Counted from the stretch's first letter, positions 32,972-41,699 are shown. The stretch: 42,550 nt of DNA from Desmonostoc geniculatum HA4340-LM1 (GCA_019359545.1 JAHHHB010000058.1:1-42550); one strand, 5' to 3'. The notes: generated from the letters alone by a model not told the origin. Numbers and translations: made by a program.

Positions 32972-33015
32972 TGTCTACTGATTCCAGATGCTTTTTATGG
33001 CAGTACATCTCCATA

Positions 33016-33046
33016 GCTTGCAACCGTCGTCATTCGCGGCTTGCAA
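33016..33046 (-). promoter_or_regulatory. GCTTGCAA direct repeats upstream of grpE
   Basis: GCTTGCAA occurs at 33016-33023 and 33039-33046, 23 bases apart, about 45-75 bases before the grpE ATG (read on the minus strand as TTGCAAGC). No CIRCE element is present. A regulator site is possible, but this rests on repetition only. Confidence 0.25.
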
Positions 33047-33157
33047 CTGAGGTTGATTTTATTGCCGACAAGTTTCTGGAGTGATGTCACCGTCATCTTA
33101 TTGTGACAAATGGTGAACACGCTAGTTGATACGCTTCTAGTGCGGTAACCCGAACGA

Positions 33158-34475
33158 TTGACACTCCTGAGCCGTTATGCTGAGGATTCTTGCTTCACAG
33201 GGATTCCGACGAATTTACCCTCAGCAAGCATCTTGACCGTGTGCCCCACGGCTGCAAGTCCCCTCTGGAGAACTACTTGTGCGGCGGCGACATCCCTATG
33301 GGTTGTATAGCCGCAATTTGAGCAATTATGAATACGCTCTGACAAATCTTTTTTGCCCGTCACGCTTTGGCAGTTTGGGCAGATTTGGCTTGTTTTACGG
33401 CTATCTACTTTTTGAAAATAGACACTACGCTTAAAACAAATCCGATCCAAAATACTGAAGAATTGCCCAAATCCCGCATCTAGACAGTGCTTGCCCAACA
33501 TTCCACGGGATAGTCCGACAAAGTTTAAGTCCTCAATAAAAACCATCCCAGTATCGTTGCAGATTTGATGAGATAGCTTTGTGTGCCAATCCTTGCGGCA
33601 GTTGGCAACGTATTCATACAGTGAAGCAACTTTCCTTTGTGCTTTACGCCAATTGTTCGAGCCTATACGTTTTTTCTTAACGCGCTGTTGCAGCAATTTA
33701 AGCTTGCGTTCGGCATCAACAAAAAACTTTGGACGCTTAACTAAAAGACCATTAGAAGTTGCAACAAAATTAGTTAAACCTACATCAATTCCTACCGCTT
33801 CTCCGTGTGGCAACCTTTCTGGTATGGATACATCCCATTGAATGGTTAACATCACATACCATCCAGAAACTTTTCTTGCCACACGCGCTTGCTTGATTAT
33901 TCCACCATCAGGAATGCTTCGTGATTGACGCACTTTTACAGCACCAATTACAGGCAATTTTACCTGACTATTGGTTAGCGGATTTTGCCCTAATTGCGGA
34001 AAAGAAAAAGACCGCATCCGTCCTGGCTTTTTAAATCTTGGGAACCCATGATTTTGTTCCCACATACTCACAAAAGCCTTTTCAAGTCGCCTCAATGTTT
34101 GCTGTAAAGACTGAGCATTAACTCGTTTTAAATATTCATTTTCTTGACGTGCAGCAGTTAAAGATTTGCACTGGCTTGCAAATGTTGGGCGCGGTGCCTC
34201 AGCAGGAATGATATAGCAGCTATGGAGGCTACAAGCATTTACCTGACAACTACGGGACTTATACCAGTCCTTGCGTTCAGCTAAAGCATGGTTGTAAACC
34301 CGTCTATGAGTTTCTATCCATTCTTCAAACAGTAATATTTGTTTTTGTGTTGGTTTTAGCTTGAATTCGTAAGTCAGGTTAAACACGCTTGTTACCTCCT
34401 GACTCTATTTTATCACAATTCTACAAATCGCTTGCTCGCTTAGTAGAATAAAGTCGCCCGCTTAAGGGCGAGGCT
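33158..34475 (-). mobile_element. IS200/IS605-type element carrying only tnpB
   Basis: The element holds one tnpB gene and no tnpA. At its 3' side, minus strand, GAATCCTCAGC with GGCTCAGGAGTGTCAA forms the imperfect hairpin typical of the right end. The left side has a TCGCCC (34454-34459)/GGGCGA (34466-34471) hairpin. The exact ends are estimated. It has no terminal inverted repeats or target duplication, as is normal for this group. Without its own TnpA it depends on a relative elsewhere for movement. It separates grpE from pilB. Confidence 0.75.
33175..34386 (-). CDS. tnpB: TnpB (OrfB) RNA-guided nuclease of an IS605-type element
   Basis: The 403-aa protein starts MFNLTYEFKLKPTQKQILLF and has an intact RuvC-type triad: Asp201 (GIDVGLTNF), Glu285 (FIEDLNF) and Asp365 (HRDVAAA). 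The zinc finger CPNCQ/CSNCGY uses Cys336, Cys339, Cys355 and Cys358. TnpB proteins are guided by an RNA transcribed from the 3' end of the element and cut at sites next to a short motif, which helps retain the element. All catalytic residues are present, so it may be active. The guide RNA would overlap the gene's 3' end and run past about 33158 into the flanking DNA. Confidence 0.93.
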   Translation of the reverse strand: MFNLTYEFKLKPTQKQILLFEEWIETHRRVYNHALAERKDWYKSRSCQVNACSLHSCYIIPAEAPRPTFASQCKSLTAARQENEYLKRVNAQSLQQTLRRLEKAFVSMWEQNHGFPRFKKPGRMRSFSFPQLGQNPLTNSQVKLPVIGAVKVRQSRSIPDGGIIKQARVARKVSGWYVMLTIQWDVSIPERLPHGEAVGIDVGLTNFVATSNGLLVKRPKFFVDAERKLKLLQQRVKKKRIGSNNWRKAQRKVASLYEYVANCRKDWHTKLSHQICNDTGMVFIEDLNFVGLSRGMLGKHCLDAGFGQFFSILDRICFKRSVYFQKVDSRKTSQICPNCQSVTGKKDLSERIHNCSNCGYTTHRDVAAAQVVLQRGLAAVGHTVKMLAEGKFVGIPVKQESSA

Positions 34476-34621
34476 CTAACCCCAGGTTTTCGCTAGCGTA
34501 GCTCTAGGAGTAAGTATTTTGCAAGAGTGGCGCTGAATCTGATTCACCCCTCATCTGAATTTATGGATCGGGTTTTTAATGAGTTACTACTCAAAATTTA
34601 ACGATTTCTAAAAAGGTGTTA

Positions 34622-34647
34622 ACTGTTGAGTGTTAACCGTCAACAGT
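34622..34647 (+). promoter_or_regulatory. First hairpin in the pilB leader
   Basis: ACTGTTGA (34622-34629) pairs perfectly with TCAACAGT (34640-34647). It is followed, 29 bases later, by the terminator at 34677-34702. The words resemble a GTTGACT short repeat, so this may be a repeat rather than a designed switch. Confidence 0.4.
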
Positions 34648-34676
34648 CAACCATCAAGATAAAACTCCATTCCCTT

Positions 34677-34702
34677 GTCCTCATCTGGTGAGGACTTTTT
34701 TT
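34677..34702 (+). terminator. Intrinsic terminator or attenuator ending at the first pilB ATG
   Basis: GTCCTCA (34677-34683) pairs with TGAGGAC (34689-34695) around the loop TCTGG. A run of seven T follows (34696-34702), one base before the ATG at 34704. No plus-strand gene lies just upstream, so the terminator most likely acts on the pilB leader itself, or else is left over from an earlier neighbour. Confidence 0.75.
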
Positions 34703-34703
34703 A

Positions 34704-36788
34704 ATGGATGAGAATTCTGTGTCAGATGCTGGGAATACTTTAACCAGAGGTTTCCCCAAATCAATTGCTCCCTTTATGACTTACTCGTCACCACAACGGC
34801 GCAGTACCGCTCTAACTACTAGAACAGAGTTTTCGCCCTTTGGCAACAAGTTAGTGCAGTCTGGTTATGTTAATACCGAACAGATGAGACAGGCGCTAAT
34901 TGAAAGCCGCAAATCTGGCAGACCGCTAACGGAAGTATTAGAGTCAATTACTGGACAACAATTATCACCTGAGCTGCTCAGGCAATACAAAAAACAACAG
35001 CTATTTGAATTAAAAATACTCTACGGAGTTGAATTCCTCGATCCGGAAGTTAACTCCGTTGGTAACACAATGGTGGGAACCCTGATTGATACCCTGATCC
35101 CAGTGGATATCTGCCGTCGCCATCGTTTGGTACCACTATCAAAACACGAAGATCAAACCCCACCCTCAGTTTTAGTGGCGATGGTTGCTCCGGATAATCT
35201 GGAGGCTTCCGATGATCTCAATCGCATCTTGCGCCCCCAAGGCTTGGCATTGCAGCGCATGGTGATTACACAGGAGGACTACCAACAGCTAATCAACCAA
35301 TACTTGGACGATCTGGCTGTGCGGCAAAAGCACCTAGAACGAGAAAACTCTACAGATATTAGTCAAGATTTAGAAAATCTTGGAAATCTCGACATTGAAG
35401 ATGCCCCTGAGGAGATGGAGGCTGATTTAGGGGCAGCGATGAAGGGCGCTGAAGATGCCCCAGTTATTAACCTTGTCAACAGAATCCTGGCTAAAGCCCT
35501 GCATGAAAAAGTTTCCGATATTCATGTGGAACCACAAGAAGAAAACTTACGCATCCGCTTCCGTAAAGATGGAGTGCTGCGTGAAGCTTTCCCAGTGATG
35601 CCGAAAAAAATCATTCCAGCGGTGACAGCCCGGTTTAAAATCATCTCCAATCTAGACATTGCCGAGAGGCGTTTGCCCCAAGATGGACGCATCCGCCGGA
35701 TGTTTGAGGGTCGCAAAGTAGACTTCCGTGTAAATACCTTACCCAGTCGCTACGGGGAAAAGGTGGTACTGCGGATTTTGGATAATTCTTCCACCCAACT
35801 GGGATTGAATAAGTTAATTACCGATCCAGAGACTTTACATATTGTCCAGGATATGGTTAGTCGTCCCTTCGGTTTGATTTTGGTGACTGGACCGACTGGT
35901 TCCGGTAAAACAACCTCACTGTATTCGGCACTAGCGGAAAAGAATGACCCCGGAATTAATATCAGTACTGTGGAAGACCCAATTGAATACAGTCTTCCAG
36001 GGATTACGCAAGTACAAGTGATTCGGGAAAAAGGGCTGGATTTTGCTACGGCGTTGCGGGCTTTCTTGCGGCAAGATCCAGATGTGTTACTGGTGGGTGA
36101 AACGCGGGACAAGGAAACGGCAAAAACAGCGATTGAGGCTGCCTTGACTGGTCACTTGGTATTAACTACTTTACATACCAATGATGCCCCAGGAGCGATC
36201 GCTCGTTTGGGAGAAATGGGCATTGAGCCTTTCATGGTTTCTAGTTCTTTAATTGGCGTTTTGGCTCAACGTCTGGTGCGGCGGGTATGTTCTGAATGTC
36301 GGATTCCCTACACTCCCACAACTGAAGAATTGGCTCGTTATGGTCTATCAGCCTCCTCTGAAGTGGATATCACCTTCTACAAAGCTAACACTTTGACATT
36401 AGAAGCGATCGCAGAAGCCAAAACCAAAAATCAGCTTTGCCCAACATGTAATGGCGTTGGCTACAAAGGGCGTTGTGGTGTTTATGAAGTCATGCGAGTC
36501 ACCGAAAATCTGCAAACCCTGATCAACGAAGAAGCACCCACAGAACGCATCAAGGAAGTGGCGGTAGAAGAAGGCATGAAAACCTTGCTGGCTTACAGTC
36601 TGGACTTAGTACGCCAAGGTTCCACCACCCTAGAAGAAGTAGAACGGGTGACCTTTACAGATACTGGTTTGGAAGCAGAGTTAAAAGCCAAACGCAAGAC
36701 AGGTCTTACCTGCCGGACTTGTGATGCCATATTGAAACCAGAAATGCTGGATTGTCCCTACTGTCTGACATCTCGTTTTCAAGATTAG
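34704..36788 (+). CDS. pilB: Type IV pilus assembly ATPase PilB
   Basis: The protein (694 aa from 34704, 670 aa from ATG 34776) powers pilus extension. It has an N-terminal T2SSE-N/GspE domain (SPFGNKLVQSGYVNTEQMRQ). Walker A GPTGSGKTT lies at about 397-405, the Asp box DPDVLLVGETRD at about 458-469 and a His box LTGHLVLTTLHTND. A zinc tetracysteine pair is formed by CSEC (about 529) and CPTC (about 579), and an extra C-terminal Cys pair (CRTC/CPYC) is seen. The start MTYSSPQRRS at 34776 fits the terminator at 34677-34702 better than 34704 does. pilT and pilC follow. In cyanobacteria these serve twitching or hormogonium motility and DNA uptake. Confidence 0.95.
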   Translation: MDENSVSDAGNTLTRGFPKSIAPFMTYSSPQRRSTALTTRTEFSPFGNKLVQSGYVNTEQMRQALIESRKSGRPLTEVLESITGQQLSPELLRQYKKQQLFELKILYGVEFLDPEVNSVGNTMVGTLIDTLIPVDICRRHRLVPLSKHEDQTPPSVLVAMVAPDNLEASDDLNRILRPQGLALQRMVITQEDYQQLINQYLDDLAVRQKHLERENSTDISQDLENLGNLDIEDAPEEMEADLGAAMKGAEDAPVINLVNRILAKALHEKVSDIHVEPQEENLRIRFRKDGVLREAFPVMPKKIIPAVTARFKIISNLDIAERRLPQDGRIRRMFEGRKVDFRVNTLPSRYGEKVVLRILDNSSTQLGLNKLITDPETLHIVQDMVSRPFGLILVTGPTGSGKTTSLYSALAEKNDPGINISTVEDPIEYSLPGITQVQVIREKGLDFATALRAFLRQDPDVLLVGETRDKETAKTAIEAALTGHLVLTTLHTNDAPGAIARLGEMGIEPFMVSSSLIGVLAQRLVRRVCSECRIPYTPTTEELARYGLSASSEVDITFYKANTLTLEAIAEAKTKNQLCPTCNGVGYKGRCGVYEVMRVTENLQTLINEEAPTERIKEVAVEEGMKTLLAYSLDLVRQGSTTLEEVERVTFTDTGLEAELKAKRKTGLTCRTCDAILKPEMLDCPYCLTSRFQD

Positions 36789-36885
36789 TCATTGGTCATT
36801 GGTCATTAGTCATTGGTCATTGGTTAGTAACTTTAAACAACTGACAAAGGACAACTGACAAATGACAACTGACAAATAACAAACA
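36786..36885 (+). repeat. TCATTGG and ACTGACAAA repeats between pilB and pilT
   Basis: TCATTGGTCATTAGTCATTGG units (36787-36822) are followed by AACTGACAAATGAC-type units (36838-36880), a partly complementary pair. The whole pilB-pilT gap is filled by them. Confidence 0.85.
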
Positions 36886-36904
36886 TTAATAAGGAAGCAA
36901 AACT

Positions 36905-38035
36905 ATGGAGATGATGATTGAAGACTTGATGGAGCAGATGATTGAAATGGGAGGTTCGGATATGCATTTATCCGCAGGTTTGCCGCCCTATTTCCGCATC
37001 AGTGGCAAACTGACTCCCATCGGTGAGCATATCTTGACGGCAGATCAGTGTCAAAGGCTGATTTTTAGTATGCTCAACAATACCCAGCGTAAAACCTTAG
37101 AGCAGACCTGGGAATTAGATTGTTCTTATGGTGTTAAAGGTTTGGCTCGTTTCCGGGTGAATGTCTATAAAGATCGTGGTGCTTATGCTGCTTGCTTACG
37201 GGCATTAAGTTCTAAGATTCCTAACTTTGAAAAATTAGGTCTGCCAGATATAGTGCGGGAAATGTGCGATAAGCCCAGAGGACTAATTCTGGTAACAGGT
37301 CCCACAGGTTCGGGGAAAACAACAACCCTCGCGGCAATGATTGACTTGATTAACCGCACCAAAGCAGAGCATATTTTAACGGTGGAAGATCCAATTGAAT
37401 TTGTTTACGAACCAATTAAAAGCTTGGTTCACCAGCGGCAATTAGGAGAAGACACCAAGAGTTTTGCTAATGCTTTGAAAGCAGCTTTGCGGGAAGATCC
37501 AGATATTATTCTGGTGGGGGAAATGCGCGATTTGGAAACAATTTCTTTGGCGATTTCTGCTGCGGAAACAGGACACTTAGTATTTGGTACGCTACACACC
37601 AGTTCTGCCGCTCAAACTGTTGACCGGATTATCGACGTTTTCCCCCATGAAAGACAAACTCAAGTGCGGGTGCAATTATCAAACTCACTCGTAGCAGTAT
37701 TTAGCCAAACATTAGTATCTAAGAAAAACCCTAAACCCGGTGAATATGGTCGGGTGATGGCTCAAGAAATTCTGATTGTTACTCCTGCTATTTCTAACTT
37801 AATTCGAGAAGGCAAAACCTCGCAAATTTATTCAGCTATTCAAACTGGTGGCAAATTGGGAATGCAAACTCTGGAGAAAGTTTTAGCCGATTTTTACAAA
37901 GCAGGAACAATCTCCTTTGAAGCAGCAATGTCTAAGACTTCCAAGCCAGATGAAATCCAACGTCTCATCGGTACTTCCACACCACCCCAAGCAGCAGCAG
38001 GGGCAAAACCAGGTGTGGGTGCTAAAGCGCATTAG
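36905..38035 (+). CDS. pilT: Type IV pilus retraction ATPase PilT
   Basis: The 376-aa hexameric ATPase retracts pili. Visible features are MGGSDMHLSAGLPPYFRISG near the start, Walker A GPTGSGKTT (about 134-142), the Asp box DPDIILVGEMRD, the His box AAETGHLVFGTLHTSSAAQT and the PilT-typical AIRSLIREGK-like segment (here ISNLIREGKTSQIYS). Length is normal; the last about 20 residues are Ala/Gly/Lys-rich. It lies between pilB and pilC in the common cyanobacterial order, with a ribosome site AAGGAAG before the ATG. Confidence 0.96.
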   Translation: MEMMIEDLMEQMIEMGGSDMHLSAGLPPYFRISGKLTPIGEHILTADQCQRLIFSMLNNTQRKTLEQTWELDCSYGVKGLARFRVNVYKDRGAYAACLRALSSKIPNFEKLGLPDIVREMCDKPRGLILVTGPTGSGKTTTLAAMIDLINRTKAEHILTVEDPIEFVYEPIKSLVHQRQLGEDTKSFANALKAALREDPDIILVGEMRDLETISLAISAAETGHLVFGTLHTSSAAQTVDRIIDVFPHERQTQVRVQLSNSLVAVFSQTLVSKKNPKPGEYGRVMAQEILIVTPAISNLIREGKTSQIYSAIQTGGKLGMQTLEKVLADFYKAGTISFEAAMSKTSKPDEIQRLIGTSTPPQAAAGAKPGVGAKAH

Positions 38036-38040
38036 ATGAA

Positions 38041-38152
38041 TAGGAGAGATGAGGGAGCAGGGGAGAAGTGACAACAGTATTTCCGCTCTGCCCCTCCGCC
38101 CCTCTGCCCCTCTGCCCCTCTGCCTCTTGTGCCCCATGCCCAATGCCCAATG
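38041..38152 (+). repeat. GGGAGAT/CCCTCTG minisatellite and CCCAATG repeats between pilT and pilC
   Basis: Purine-rich units (38041-38068) are followed by CCCCTCTG/CCCCTCCG units (38090-38125) and CCCAATG words (38139-38152). They fill the pilT-pilC gap up to about 20 bases before the pilC start. Confidence 0.85.
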
Positions 38153-38170
38153 ATTATTTTGAATTGATTT

Positions 38171-39394
38171 ATGCCAAATTTCGTTGCCCGTGTTCGGGAT
38201 TCGCAAGGAAAATCTCGAACAGAAAAAATTGTTGCCGAATCCTTGGTACAAGCTCGTACTAATCTCAGAGAACAAGGTTTTGTAATCCAAGAGCTCAAGC
38301 AATCTAAGGGATTTCAGCCAGATGTTGCCTTCAAAAATTTCCAGAATTCCTTAGTTAAGGTGTCTGTTAAAGACAAGGCAGTTTTTTCCCGTCAATTTGC
38401 CGTTTTGATGAATGCGGGAGTTGCGATCGTTAGAAGTTTGGGGGTACTTTCTGAACAGTGTAGTAATACTAAACTGAAACAAGCTCTCGTGGAAATTAGC
38501 AACGATGTGCAAAGCGGAATGAATCTTTCAGAGGCAATGCGGAAGCATCCTGACTGCTTTGATGGATTGTATGTAAGTATGATTCAAGCTGGCGAAGTTG
38601 GTGGTGTTTTAGATGAAGTATTGAATCGTTTAGCCAAGTTGTTAGAAGATGTTGCCCGCTTACAAAACCAAATTAAATCAGCATTATCTTATCCAACGGT
38701 GGTGGGTTTTATAGCAGTTGCTATCTTTCTCGGTATGACCATTTTTCTGATTCCCGTTTTTGCGAAGATTTTTACAGAGATTGGAACTGAATTACCACCT
38801 CTAACGCAATTCTTGATGGATGCTAGTCTATTTTTGAGAAGTCCGAAGGTTTTCGTGCTTATCGGCGCTCTTGTAGGACTGAAAATTGGCTTTACACAAT
38901 ACGGTAAAACTCCTGTTGGTCGCATAACAATTGATCGTTTTTCCCTGAAGATGCCGTTGTTTGGTGACTTGATTCAAAAATCTTCAGTTGCTCGTTTTAG
39001 CAGAACTTTTGGTTCTTTGACTCGTTCCGGTGTACCAATTTTAACTTGCTTAGAAATTGTCAGAGATACCTCAGGAAACCAAGTAATTGCAAATGCCATA
39101 GATGCAGCCCGCGCAGAAATTCAACAAGGAGGCATGATTAGCATTGCTTTACAAAAAGACAAAGTTTTTCCGGCTATGGCAATTCAGATGATTAGTATCG
39201 GTGAGGAAACTGGAGAATTAGATGGGATGTTGATGAAAGTTGCTGATTTCTATGAAGATGAAGTTGAGCAAGCAGTAAAAGCACTCACTAGCGTTTTGGA
39301 ACCAATTATGATTTTGGTACTAGGAGGAATGGTTGGTACAATTTTGCTGGCAATGTATTTACCGATGTTCAAGGTGTTTGAAAAACTGGGATAG
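38171..39394 (+). CDS. pilC: Type IV pilus inner-membrane platform protein PilC
   Basis: The 407-aa protein is the GspF/PilC family platform on which PilB and PilT act. It has two T2SSF domains (about 70-195 and 270-395) with FSRQFAVLMNAGVAIVRSLG and VARFSRTFGSLTRSGVPILT, each followed by a helical bundle. Three membrane helices are visible: VGFIAVAIFLGMTIFLIPVF, KVFVLIGALVGLKIGF and ILVLGGMVGTILLAMYLPMF. Length is normal. It is the last of the pilBTC run; TAACTCC/GGAGTTA repeats follow. Confidence 0.95.
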   Translation: MPNFVARVRDSQGKSRTEKIVAESLVQARTNLREQGFVIQELKQSKGFQPDVAFKNFQNSLVKVSVKDKAVFSRQFAVLMNAGVAIVRSLGVLSEQCSNTKLKQALVEISNDVQSGMNLSEAMRKHPDCFDGLYVSMIQAGEVGGVLDEVLNRLAKLLEDVARLQNQIKSALSYPTVVGFIAVAIFLGMTIFLIPVFAKIFTEIGTELPPLTQFLMDASLFLRSPKVFVLIGALVGLKIGFTQYGKTPVGRITIDRFSLKMPLFGDLIQKSSVARFSRTFGSLTRSGVPILTCLEIVRDTSGNQVIANAIDAARAEIQQGGMISIALQKDKVFPAMAIQMISIGEETGELDGMLMKVADFYEDEVEQAVKALTSVLEPIMILVLGGMVGTILLAMYLPMFKVFEKLG

Positions 39395-39570
39395 AGGATT
39401 AAGAGTTAGGAGTTAAAAGTTAGGAATTAAGAGTTAGGAGTTAGGAGTTAAAATTCTTGATTTTTGATTTTTGATTTTTAAATAATTATTTTATTCTTAA
39501 CTCTTGGATTCTAACTAGAAACTAAACTAATTTTTTTCTTAACTCCTCACTCCTCACTCCTAACTAATTT
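39395..39570 (+). repeat. GGAGTTA array and facing TAACTCC array after pilC
   Basis: AAGAGTTAGGAGTTA units (39399-39452) are followed by an AT-rich centre containing TTTTTGATTTTTGATTT and then CTTAACTCCTCACTCC units (39538-39566). The two arms are complementary and could form a long hairpin between pilC and the next gene. Confidence 0.85.
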
Positions 39571-39573
39571 ACT

Positions 39574-40134
39574 ATGACTGTACAAAAATCTCAGTACGAA
39601 GCGAGCTTGGCAGAGTACAGTAATCATCAGGCTGCGATCGCCTTACTAAAGCAACACCGTCCGTATTTGGAGATGCTTCCCAGTCTCCGCCGTCCAGATG
39701 AGAGTGTAATCGCCATCCCTTTACCGATTGTTCGTCTTCGTAAAACTGCCATAACAGAGCCACAAGCAATTTGTTTACCCTGTGATGTGGCACTTTTGAT
39801 GTGCGATCCAGAGTGGAAAATCAAAACAGGAGTAGAGATTTTAATCTTTATTCATCGTCCCCATGAAGATTTTTCTGATTTGTTAGGACGTTGGCGACAA
39901 TCGCAAGTTTTATTAGACAATGATTATGAATGGTTGATGCCTTTTCGTCACAGCCATATTTTGAGTGAGGGAGCTAATAGCATATATCCTTTATTCGTAG
40001 TTTTTAGTGAGACATCAGAACGTATTCAAAGAGGTTTGGTAGGAGCAGAACTTCCATTTATTATGGAAACATCAAATTTATTAATTGAAGAGAATTATAC
40101 AGACACTTTTTCTCCAGAAATTCCACCAGCTTAG
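39574..40134 (+). CDS. Conserved hypothetical protein
   Basis: The 186-aa protein has no transmembrane segment, signal peptide or recognised motif. It starts MTVQKSQYEASLAEYSNHQA. The middle is rich in hydrophobic strands (VIAIPLPIVRLRK, ICLPCDVALLMCDPEW, GVEILIFIHRPHEDF), suggesting an alpha/beta fold, and the C-terminus is acidic and Pro-rich. It follows the pil genes on the same strand and faces the saccharopine-dehydrogenase-like gene. Codon usage is like its neighbours, so it looks like a real gene. I cannot assign a function. Confidence 0.7.
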   Translation: MTVQKSQYEASLAEYSNHQAAIALLKQHRPYLEMLPSLRRPDESVIAIPLPIVRLRKTAITEPQAICLPCDVALLMCDPEWKIKTGVEILIFIHRPHEDFSDLLGRWRQSQVLLDNDYEWLMPFRHSHILSEGANSIYPLFVVFSETSERIQRGLVGAELPFIMETSNLLIEENYTDTFSPEIPPA

Positions 40135-40149
40135 AAAAGTTTATAAATT

Positions 40150-40300
40150 AGGAATAAAATTAGGAGTTCAAAGTTAGGAATTAGGAGTTTTAAATTACAA
40201 AATTTGAGTATAGCTAGAAATATTTAAGCTTCAAGCTTAACTTTTTAACTCCTAACTCCTAACTCCTAACTCCTAACTCCTAACTCCTAACTCCTAATTA
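40150..40300. repeat. Facing GGAGTT and TAACTCC arrays between convergent genes
   Basis: AGGAGTTCAAAGTTAGGAATTAGGAG words (40160-40187) face an array of about eight TAACTCC units (40245-40297). The arms are complementary. The array reaches the stop codon of the minus-strand gene at 40301, so it may end transcription from both sides. Confidence 0.9.
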
Positions 40301-41311
40301 TTACCTAACAAATTGCGGCATAATTTCCGCAGCGGTAAATATGCCATGAATGCCGCGTTGGTGCAATTGTCTACCAGCTTTGAGATAGCCGAAAGCAGGG
40401 CCGCAGACATTGGCTGCCATGCTGGTTTCATCTCCCAAAGTAAAGGTATGGGTGGAAATTTTCCCTTCAAAGGTGCGTCCTGTAACCTTAACGTTGGTGC
40501 TGAGAGGTTTTTTAGGATTGCGAGTATCGACTACACCACCAACAGTAACGCGATCGCGCCCCACTATTCCCGCTACTTCTAACATCACATCATCAGCGTG
40601 TTCCATGTTCTCTAAGGTAAGCACGCCATTAGTTTTATCTAATAGGGCTTCTACTTCTGCGTCAGTCATCGCCCTAGCAGTTTCCACCGTGTAACCAGGC
40701 ATATGCCCGATATCTTCCCGAACCGTGGCGCGGTAAGCTTCCCAGTTGGCAATTCCTACACCAAAGGTAATTTCTACCTTGTGGATTTCGGCATAGCTTT
40801 GGGCGGCTAAAGCGGCGGCAGCGGTTAACAGTCCAGGCGTAGCACCGCATCCTGTCATGTAGGTAATTCCGGCGGCTTGCAGCTCCTCTTTCATTGCCAG
40901 TAATTGTTCTACAGCACTGGTGCGCTTGATTGCATCCACTAGGACACCCCGCCAACCAGATTCAATAAATTGCTTGGCTACAGAGGGGATAAAATCATTT
41001 GGTAGGTTGGGTAAAGCCAGAAAATACCCATCCACAGGCTGACTGGTAGCGATTAAATCTTGAATACTGTTATTGCTTAATGTCCCAACTGGCTCTAGGT
41101 AACCTACTGAGCCTTGAGACTGGTAGGTGGCGATGCATTCTTGAGTATTTAAACCTTCAGCGGCGTAAGCGTAGCCTTTTTGATCTGCGGCTGCGACTAA
41201 AATCATTTCGCGTTTACCAGCAAGTAGCTTGGCGGCGGCTTGTCCTAGTCCGCCAAACCCCAGTACTCCCACGCGGATTGTTTTGTTCGCTTGTTCTGTA
41301 TTCATAGTCAA
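40301..41311 (-). CDS. NAD(P)-binding oxidoreductase, saccharopine dehydrogenase-like
   Basis: The 336-aa protein has a Rossmann fold start, [19 protein letters not shown] (GxGxxG-type, here GFGGLG), and a second domain with [20 protein letters not shown]. Other segments include [20 protein letters not shown] and [20 protein letters not shown]. This fits the saccharopine-dehydrogenase-like/homoserine-dehydrogenase-like group of cyanobacteria, whose substrate I cannot name. A run KGYAYAAEG (near residues 44-52) is encoded by DNA resembling the dispersed GGCTACGCNTACGCC repeat. It is convergent with the hypothetical gene at 39574. Confidence 0.75.
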   Translation of the reverse strand: MTMNTEQANKTIRVGVLGFGGLGQAAAKLLAGKREMILVAAADQKGYAYAAEGLNTQECIATYQSQGSVGYLEPVGTLSNNSIQDLIATSQPVDGYFLALPNLPNDFIPSVAKQFIESGWRGVLVDAIKRTSAVEQLLAMKEELQAAGITYMTGCGATPGLLTAAAALAAQSYAEIHKVEITFGVGIANWEAYRATVREDIGHMPGYTVETARAMTDAEVEALLDKTNGVLTLENMEHADDVMLEVAGIVGRDRVTVGGVVDTRNPKKPLSTNVKVTGRTFEGKISTHTFTLGDETSMAANVCGPAFGYLKAGRQLHQRGIHGIFTAAEIMPQFVR

Positions 41312-41570
41312 TTTTTTGAGTTGAGTTAAAAGCTTTCAGTATTTACCGTCTTAATATTCCGACTTCTGGCTGATGGCTAAAAGCTATAGAGGTTAATTAT
41401 GCTTTATTATCCTTGGTTCTTCGGCTGACCGATGCGTTTTTTTACAGGAAAGTTTTCGTTGGTGATTTGAGATGCAGCGAGACTTCATCAGTGTTAGTAC
41501 TCTTATAAATTTAGTATAAATTATGCTCTAGTAGTATTAGTCCACGCACCACATTAGGAAAAATTGACTT
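41312..41570. other. Intergenic region
   Basis: Separates the divergent minus-strand oxidoreductase gene from the small plus-strand frame at 41571. No repeat array or hairpin stands out. It should hold promoters for both sides; TATAAA (41503-41508) and TAGTATAAATTATG (41512-41525) are candidate -10 regions for the plus strand. Confidence 0.4.
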
Positions 41571-41699
41571 ATGAGTTTTGAAGATATTGCCAGTAAAGCT
41601 GTTGAAAAAGGTACAGAAATTGCTGTAGAAAAAACCTTAGGCGTTAAAGACCTAAAGACAGTAAAAGCTGTTGTAGAGACTGGCGCAGCCGCAGGTTGA
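41571..41699 (+). CDS. Short 42-aa helical protein, or N-terminal part of a frameshifted toxin-like gene
   Basis: The product MSFEDIASKAVEKGTEIAVE plus KTLGVKDLKTVKAVVETG and AAAG is helical and amphipathic. AGGA lies about 13 bases before the ATG. The stop at 41697-41699 is directly followed, in the next frame, by an open frame reading LAQPQVDIRKLREYCLNPEH. The two could have been one gene broken by a single-base shift, or this may be a small gene of its own. Confidence 0.4.
   Translation: MSFEDIASKAVEKGTEIAVEKTLGVKDLKTVKAVVETGAAAG

Noticed and set aside
32972..33157. CIRCE heat-shock operator upstream of grpE
   Set aside because: No TTAGCACTC-N9-GAGTGCTAA pattern is found, even allowing a few mismatches.
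41155..41190. Repeat-derived residues KGYAYAAEG in the oxidoreductase
   Set aside because: The DNA resembles the GGCTACGCCTACGCC repeat, but the residues fit the Rossmann-fold context and could be ancestral; too weak without an alignment.
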